DNA of 64,000 bases. Origin: Stakelama portus (GTDB taxonomy: Bacteria > Pseudomonadota > Alphaproteobacteria > Sphingomonadales > Sphingomonadaceae). Below the pieces are notes generated by a model. That model ran no database searches, had not been told where the DNA came from, and saw only the letters and a program-made list of their open reading frames with translations. The first letter of the stretch is position 1. Each line of letters starts with the position of its first letter. Shown here in pieces: positions 58,991-64,000 of the stretch. The stretch covers positions 62,001 through 126,000 of the forward strand of contig NZ_QFZL01000002.1 in the NCBI RefSeq assembly GCF_003171655.1, in the 5' to 3' direction. The position numbers and the translations under genes were made by a program.

Positions 58991-60900
58991 TCGCCCTTCT
59001 CCACTTGCACCAGCAGCGTCCCTTCGCTCACCTGACTGCCGGTTTCGACATTGAGTTCGGCGATCGTGCCGTCGAACGGCGCGGTCAGGCTATGCTCCAT
59101 CTTCATCGCTTCGAGCGTGACGAGCTTTTGCCCCGCCGTCACATTGTCGCCCGTCGCAACGTCGACCGCGATCACCTTGCCCGGCATCGGCGCAAGGATC
59201 GCGCCGTCGCCCGCAGCGCCTGCCCCGCCGCCATCGTGCCGCGCGGGGGCGAAGCGATAGGGCTGGCCGCCGTCGAACAGCAGCAGCGCGTCCTGGCCGG
59301 GAATTTCGGCGACTTCGACCAGCCAGCCGTCATCATCGTCGCCGCCGCCTTCCATCGGCACGATGCGGGTTTCGCCGGGGCCAGCCAGTTGCAGCTCGCG
59401 ACGCGGCGCGGCGTTGAGGCGGAAGCCGCCATAGCCCTGCCAGGGCGACGGGTCGGTACGCTGTTCCTCGGCGCGCTCGACCAGGTTGATCGCGGCCGCA
59501 TGCCAGAAGCTCTCGGGCGGCTGCGCGGGCGGGATCAGCGCGTCGCCGGCGTCGGCGATGAAGCCGGTCGTCATCGCGCCGCGCTGAAACACGTCGCTGT
59601 CGAGGCAGCGTGTCAGGAAACCGGCATTGGTCTTGACCGGCCAGACATGGCTTTTGGTCAGCATCAGCTTCATGTCGTCGATGACGTCGCCGCGATCATA
59701 GCCATGGACGATCAGCTTCGCGATCATCGGATCATAATAGGGCGACACGCTGTCCCCCTGCTCCACCCCGGTTTCGACGCGGAAGATGGTGCCTTCGCCT
59801 TGGTAGAGATCGAGCAGGTCGAGCCGCCCGGTGCTCGGCAAAAAGCCGGTCGCGGGATCTTCGGCATAAAGCCGCGCTTCCATCGCACACCCACGGATTT
59901 CAAGCGCGTCCTGCGCCCTGGGCAGTTTCTCGCCTGACGCGACGCGCAATTGCCATTCGACCAGATCGACGCCGGTAATCTCTTCGGTCACCGGATGTTC
60001 GACCTGCAGCCGGGTATTCATTTCCATGAACCAGATGCGATCGGCGCGCAGCCCTTCGCTGGCGTCGGCGATGAATTCGATCGTCCCCGCCCCGACATAA
60101 TCGACGGCCTTGGCGGCGCGGACGGCGGCGGCACAGAGCTGCTCGCGAGTCGCCTCGTCCATCCCCGGCGCGGGTGCTTCCTCGATCACTTTCTGGTGGC
60201 GCCGCTGGAGCGAGCAATCGCGTTCGAACAGGTGGACGACATTGCCATGGGTGTCGCCGAATATCTGCACTTCGATATGGCGCGGCGAGAGGATGTATTT
60301 TTCGATCAGCACGCGATCGTCGCCGAAGGAGGACGCAGCCTCGCGCTTGCAGCTTTCGAGCGCGTCGCGGAAGTCCGCAGAGGCATCGACGCGGCGCATC
60401 CCCTTGCCGCCGCCGCCCGCCACTGCCTTGATCAGTACCGGATAGCCTATCTGATCGGCCTGCTGGCGCAGATGTTCCGGTTCCTGATTGTCGCCGAGAT
60501 AGCCGGGCGTGGTGGGCACGCCGGCATCCTGCATCAGTTTTTTTGCGGCATCCTTGAGGCCCATCGCGCGGATCGAGGATGGCGTCGCGCCGACCCAGAT
60601 CAGTCCGGCATCGGCCACCGCCTGCGCGAAATCGGCATTTTCGGAGAGGAAGCCATAGCCGGGATGGATCGCCTGCGCCCCGGTCTGCTTCGCCGCCGCA
60701 ATGATCTTTTCGCCGACCAGATAGCTTTCGCGCGCCGCCGCCGGGCCAATATGCACCGCTTCGTCCGCCATGCGGACATGGCGCGCATTGGCGTCGGCAT
60801 CCGAATAGACCGCGACGGTGCGAATGCCCATGGCGCGCGCGGTGTCGATCACACGGCAGGCGATTTCGCCGCGATTGGCGATGAGGAGCGATGCGATCAT
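58987..60900 (-). CDS. Acyl-CoA carboxylase biotin-containing alpha subunit (acetyl/propionyl/methylcrotonyl type)
   Basis: The 637-residue protein has an N-terminal biotin carboxylase ('LIANRGEIACRVIDTARAMG', 'YPVLIKAVAGGGGKGMRRV', 'EHPVTEEITGVDLVEWQL') and a C-terminal carrier domain with the biotinyl lysine in 'LVTLEAMKMEHSL'. It carboxylates biotin for a separate beta subunit, which is not in this window. The size fits propionyl- or methylcrotonyl-CoA carboxylase alpha. The bioFDA genes lie a few kilobases away, but no direct link is implied. Confidence 0.92.
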   Translation of the reverse strand: MIASLLIANRGEIACRVIDTARAMGIRTVAVYSDADANARHVRMADEAVHIGPAAARESYLVGEKIIAAAKQTGAQAIHPGYGFLSENADFAQAVADAGLIWVGATPSSIRAMGLKDAAKKLMQDAGVPTTPGYLGDNQEPEHLRQQADQIGYPVLIKAVAGGGGKGMRRVDASADFRDALESCKREAASSFGDDRVLIEKYILSPRHIEVQIFGDTHGNVVHLFERDCSLQRRHQKVIEEAPAPGMDEATREQLCAAAVRAAKAVDYVGAGTIEFIADASEGLRADRIWFMEMNTRLQVEHPVTEEITGVDLVEWQLRVASGEKLPRAQDALEIRGCAMEARLYAEDPATGFLPSTGRLDLLDLYQGEGTIFRVETGVEQGDSVSPYYDPMIAKLIVHGYDRGDVIDDMKLMLTKSHVWPVKTNAGFLTRCLDSDVFQRGAMTTGFIADAGDALIPPAQPPESFWHAAAINLVERAEEQRTDPSPWQGYGGFRLNAAPRRELQLAGPGETRIVPMEGGGDDDDGWLVEVAEIPGQDALLLFDGGQPYRFAPARHDGGGAGAAGDGAILAPMPGKVIAVDVATGDNVTAGQKLVTLEAMKMEHSLTAPFDGTIAELNVETGSQVSEGTLLVQVEKGE

Positions 60901-61053
60901 CCGCCACCCCCGCCGAAGTTCAGGAAGTTTAGGCTACGTCCCCCCTCTTTCGCCTTCCCCGAACGCTTTGCATTGCGGGGAGTGCCATCGGCGATGGTGG
61001 CATGACAGGCCATGGGGGCATGTTTAGACACGGATATCCTACATTTAAAGCAG

Positions 61054-61365
61054 CTACGGATGCCTCTCCGGAAATCCGTGACGCGCATGCAGCGCCGCGA
61101 GCAGCGCTTCGATATCATTGGCGAAGCCGCCCTCGGCAAAGGCGAGCGCGGGGCAATTCTGGTTTTCCTCGCCCAGCATGGCGACCACCGGCCCGCGCGG
61201 GCGCGGCCAGGCGACGCGGACGACGTCGATATTCGCGGCGCGATCGGGAAAGGCGGCGAGCAGCCCCTCCACGGTCATGCAATCCTTGCAGTAGAAATGC
61301 CGTTCGCCGCCAAGCGCCGGATCGGCCCAGTCGTTATCGAGCAGGAACAGCGTGTCGCGGCTCAT
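61054..61365 (-). CDS. DUF3088 family protein
   Basis: The 103-residue product begins 'DTLFLLDNDWADPALGG' and contains 'HFYCKDCMTVEGLLAAFP', 'DVVRVAWPRPRGPVVAMLG' and 'EENQNCPALAFAEG'. The CxxC and thioredoxin-like order suggest the DUF3088 group, of unknown function. The ATG at 61365 overlaps the stop of the next gene upstream (ATGA). Confidence 0.78.
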   Translation of the reverse strand: MSRDTLFLLDNDWADPALGGERHFYCKDCMTVEGLLAAFPDRAANIDVVRVAWPRPRGPVVAMLGEENQNCPALAFAEGGFANDIEALLAALHARHGFPERHP

Positions 61366-61847
61366 TGCCCGCAATCATCCTTGCGCGTGGAAAAGGTCAG
61401 ATCGGCGATCTTCCATTTGTCGTCCTTTCGGACGAGGCTGAAATGATCGACTCCGCAATGGCTGAACTGGCCAGCGATTTTGAAGGTGTAGAACCCCCAG
61501 ACCATCGCGATATCGCCATCGATCTCGACTGCCGGATTGGGCATCGCTTCCTGCAGCCCCTGCGGCGCGCCCGCCAGCCCGTCAAGCCATTGGCTGAAAG
61601 CCAGGCGGCTGACCTGGCGTTCGCCATTGGGCAGCGCATCGGCAACGGTGATCATCGCCCCGTCGAGGATATAGGGCCGGATCAGTTCGGCATCATGCGC
61701 GGCGATCCCGGCGAACAGGGCATCGACCGGTTCGAGCACGGCGCGATAGGTAGCCTGAGGCGCATCGATCTGCGCGGGCGGCAGGCCGCTATCCTGCGCG
61801 AAGGCGGGTGTCGCGAGGAGAAGAAGGGGGAGAAGGGAACGGAGCAT
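61362..61847 (-). CDS. Secreted SnoaL/NTF2-like domain protein
   Basis: The 161-residue product has a signal peptide ('MLRSLLPLLLLATPAFAQ') and an NTF2-like (DUF4440/SnoaL) body: 'PVDALFAGIAAHDAELIRPY', 'AVEIDGDIAMVWGFYTF' and 'HFSLVRKDDKWKIADLTF'. Such domains bind small molecules or act as a hydrolase-like fold in the periplasm; the substrate is not known. The start at 61847 was set by the signal peptide. Confidence 0.82.
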   Translation of the reverse strand: MLRSLLPLLLLATPAFAQDSGLPPAQIDAPQATYRAVLEPVDALFAGIAAHDAELIRPYILDGAMITVADALPNGERQVSRLAFSQWLDGLAGAPQGLQEAMPNPAVEIDGDIAMVWGFYTFKIAGQFSHCGVDHFSLVRKDDKWKIADLTFSTRKDDCGQ

Positions 61848-61899
61848 CTCGATTCCTAGCCTGATTGTGGACTGGAGCATCGGCTCCAATGCATTGAAT

Positions 61900-62307
61900 T
61901 TACGTGAATTTGACTACCAAATAGACCACAGCAACAGCCGCCATCGCGGATGGAGGGCCCCATCGCACGATAAACCGCTGAAGCGGATTGTTGCGTGCCT
62001 GCTTATCAAGGTGGGTGAGCAATTCCTCGCGGGCGTAATAGATCGCATCCTCACGGATCCACCTTTCCTGCAGGATAAGATCAAGAGCATCGGAGACAGC
62101 CTGCTTGATCGCGTCGACATCTTCGCTTCGCTTGAGCAGATCAAAAACAATCACCCGACGCTGGCTGTCGAACCGTGCTTGCAGGTTTTGCATTTGGGTC
62201 CGGCGAGTGGTTGAGAGATAGCCGGAATATTCCTGCAGTTCGGCGGCAACGATCAACAAATCACGCAGGGCTTCGCTGTGATCCGAGGGCAAGGTGCTCA
62301 TTTTCAT
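61900..62307 (-). CDS. Helical protein with a C-terminal membrane anchor
   Basis: The 135-residue product is mostly helical ('SEALRDLLIVAAELQEYSGY', 'RSEDVDAIKQAVSDALDLI') and ends with one hydrophobic helix ('MAAVAVVYLVVKF'). I do not recognise the family. The ATG at 62307 overlaps the stop of the upstream gene (TGATG), and another ATG lies two codons later. Confidence 0.65.
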   Translation of the reverse strand: MKMSTLPSDHSEALRDLLIVAAELQEYSGYLSTTRRTQMQNLQARFDSQRRVIVFDLLKRSEDVDAIKQAVSDALDLILQERWIREDAIYYAREELLTHLDKQARNNPLQRFIVRWGPPSAMAAVAVVYLVVKFT

Positions 62308-62615
62308 CACATCCGAAACACGCCGAACGCCGGGCGTTCGGGGATTGGTGCCTGTAGCGACGCGGCGAGCGCCAGCCCCACGCCCAGGCCATAGAGCACG
62401 GCAAAAATCACGAACTGAAACAAGGTGACGATTGCGATCTGATTACTGTCGGCAATGTTGAACATTGCCGCCGACACCAGGATCGAGACGAAAGCGCCGA
62501 CCAGAAGGATGATCCAGTTCTGCCAGCCGAATGATTTCGATACCCGCCCATAGGCCAGTATCGCGATGTACACCGCGATCCCCAACATTGCCCGCACCCC
62601 GGTAAAGATCAGCAT
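62307..62615 (-). CDS. Small three-helix membrane protein
   Basis: The 102-residue product has hydrophobic segments 'AMLGIAVYIAILAYG', 'WIILLVGAFVSILVSAAMF' and 'IAIVTLFQFVIFAVLYGLG'. I do not recognise the family. The ATG at 62615 gives a complete first helix. It is translationally coupled to the following gene and divergent from the M13 peptidase gene. Confidence 0.68.
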   Translation of the reverse strand: MLIFTGVRAMLGIAVYIAILAYGRVSKSFGWQNWIILLVGAFVSILVSAAMFNIADSNQIAIVTLFQFVIFAVLYGLGVGLALAASLQAPIPERPAFGVFRM

Positions 62616-62714
62616 CGGGATCGTCCCCGGGTCAGATGATGTCAACTTGAAATCCAACTGGATCGGGTGCCGACATGGGTGTAGTACCGACATCAACCAC
62701 TCAGGAGGATTTGC

Positions 62715-64000
62715 ATGTCCCGCAACAAGCTGTTCGTGTTGCTCGCCAGCACGGCGCTCACCTTTTCCGCTCCGATCCCGGCAATGGCGCAACAGGCGCC
62801 CGCCGCCGAGGCGACCAGCACGGCGAGCGATTCCGGCATCAACCTTGCCGCGATGGATCGCAGCGTGAAGCCGGGCGACGATTTCTACGATTATGCCAAT
62901 GGCAACTGGATGCGCACGACCGTGATCCCGGCCGACCGGTCGAGCGTGGGATCGTTCCTGATCGCATATAACAAGACGCAGGCCGAAACCGCCCAGTTGA
63001 TCCACGATATCGTCGCGTCGGATCCGGCCCCGGACACCGATGCAGGGCGTATTGCCAATTATTACAGCGCCTATCTCAACACCGATGCGATCAACGCCGC
63101 CGGCATGACGCCGATCCGGGCCGATCTCGACCGGTTTGCCGCGATCGACAGCAAACAGGCGCTTTCCGCCGTGCTGGGATCGCAGATGCGCGCCGATGTC
63201 GATCCGCTCAACGCGACCAATTACTGGACCGAAAATCTGTTCGGGATTTTCGTGAGCCAGGGGCTTTCGACGCCAGGCGAAACGCTTCCCTATATCCTGC
63301 AGGGCGGGCTCGGCCTGCCCGAGCGCGAATATTATCTGTCGCACGATACGCAGATGGTCGAACTGCGCGATGCCTATCGCGCCTATATCGAACAGATTTT
63401 CACGCTCGCCGGATATGACGATGCCGCGGCGCGCGCGCAGCGTGTGTTCGATCTGGAAACCAAAATCGCCAAGGCGCATGTGACACGCGAACAGGCGGAG
63501 AATTTCGCCGGTTCCTCGGGCGTGTGGACGCGCGAGGAATTGATCGCCAAGGCGCCCGGTATCGATTGGGACGCGCTGCTTTCAGCCGCGTCGCTTGGCG
63601 ATCAGGATCGCTTCGCCGCCTATTCGGGCGAAGCCATCCCGGCGCTTGCCGCGCTGGTCGCCAGCGAACCGCTCGACGCCTGGAAGGACTGGCTCGCCTT
63701 TCACCAGATCAATGGCCACGCCAGTGTGTTGCCGAGCAGCTTCGACGATGCGCGCTTTGCCTTTTACGGCACGACCCTGTCGGGCACCCCGCAGCAGCAG
63801 CCGCGCGAAAAGCGCGCGCTGAGCGCAGTCAGCGGCGCGCTGGGCGATGCGGTCGGCCAGGCCTATGTCGAACGCTATTTCCCGGCATCGGCCAAGGCCG
63901 AGGTTCAGGCGATGGTCGACAATATCAAGGCCGCCTTCGTCCACCGGATCGAAGGGCTCGACTGGATGGCGGACAGCACCAAGGCCGAGGCGATCCGCAA
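62715..64000 (+). CDS. M13 family metallopeptidase, 3' end beyond the window
   Basis: The frame is open to the window edge, 428 codons so far. The product has a signal peptide ('LFVLLASTALTFSAPIPAMA') and then the M13 (neprilysin/PepO-like) start 'INLAAMDRSVKPGDDFYDYA', 'NGNWMRTTVIPADRSSVGSF', 'GLGLPEREYYLSHD' and 'AYVERYFPASAKAEVQAMV'. The zinc motif HExxH lies in the part not seen. AGGAGG at 62703-62708 supports the ATG. It likely acts in the periplasm on peptides. Confidence 0.9.
   Translation, partial: MSRNKLFVLLASTALTFSAPIPAMAQQAPAAEATSTASDSGINLAAMDRSVKPGDDFYDYANGNWMRTTVIPADRSSVGSFLIAYNKTQAETAQLIHDIVASDPAPDTDAGRIANYYSAYLNTDAINAAGMTPIRADLDRFAAIDSKQALSAVLGSQMRADVDPLNATNYWTENLFGIFVSQGLSTPGETLPYILQGGLGLPEREYYLSHDTQMVELRDAYRAYIEQIFTLAGYDDAAARAQRVFDLETKIAKAHVTREQAENFAGSSGVWTREELIAKAPGIDWDALLSAASLGDQDRFAAYSGEAIPALAALVASEPLDAWKDWLAFHQINGHASVLPSSFDDARFAFYGTTLSGTPQQQPREKRALSAVSGALGDAVGQAYVERYFPASAKAEVQAMVDNIKAAFVHRIEGLDWMADSTKAEAIR

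Noticed and set aside
1..64000. CRISPR arrays, tRNA and rRNA genes, insertion sequences
   Set aside because: No regularly spaced direct repeats, no tRNA T-loop and acceptor pattern, and no transposase or integrase motifs were seen.

Overview
The window looks like a chromosomal piece of a sphingomonad (Alphaproteobacteria, Sphingomonadales). The DNA is GC-rich. It carries the PhyR-NepR-EcfG general stress module, a full exosortase A (XrtA/PEP-CTERM) exopolysaccharide locus, an ornithine decarboxylase plus deoxyhypusine-synthase-like pair that fits the homospermidine typical of sphingomonads, and many copies of a palindromic intergenic repeat with the core 'GCTTCGACAGGCTCAGC'. No rRNA, tRNA, CRISPR array or insertion sequence was recognised.

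Layout. 1-9.1 kb: the 3' end of a receiver-domain gene, lptF-lptG, a fatty-acid desaturase, an acyltransferase-like gene, xthA, erpA, an M23 peptidase, a ferritin-like protein and bcp. 9.1-11.8 kb: glnE. 11.9-16.1 kb: the general stress response locus, with two nepR-type genes (58 and 63 residues), ecfG, a 45-residue membrane protein, phyR and a sensor kinase with a degraded ATPase domain. A GGAAC-N17-GTT promoter lies upstream of nepR. A second, identical-type promoter drives a roughly 105-nt RNA with two C-rich hairpin loops, which resembles GsrN of Caulobacter and is the most interesting item here. 16.2-19.4 kb: an entericidin-like lipoprotein, tatABC and scpAB. 19.4-22.7 kb: a gene-poor stretch with an OLD-type ATPase of foreign codon use, a small membrane protein and, on the minus strand, the 4.5S SRP RNA gene. 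22.7-26.1 kb: two overlapping cysteine desulfurases, a [2Fe-2S] ferredoxin and a lipoprotein class A beta-lactamase, all one operon. 26.2-32.5 kb: small hydrolases, a GFA enzyme, a threonine-dehydratase-like gene, the polyamine pair and a SANT-like small protein.

32.6-52.2 kb is the exosortase region. A 75-residue PEP-CTERM protein sits behind a sigma-54-type promoter. A long minus-strand series then carries the polymer machinery (Wza, Wzz, tyrosine kinase, outer-membrane protein, ATPase, deacetylase, FemAB protein, glycosyltransferase, XrtA, amidotransferase). A divergent carrier-protein subcluster (AMP ligase and PLP decarboxylase on minus; acyltransferase, ACP and two hydrolases on plus) adjoins it. 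The genes plausibly make, modify and export an exopolysaccharide while XrtA processes PEP-CTERM proteins.

52.3-64 kb: trxB, bioF-bioD-bioA, a MaoC dehydratase, an FMN alpha-hydroxy-acid dehydrogenase whose last codons come from a repeat, a GNAT protein, a biotin-dependent carboxylase alpha subunit, small genes and the 5' part of an M13 peptidase. Assignments rest on motif reading only; no database search was run.
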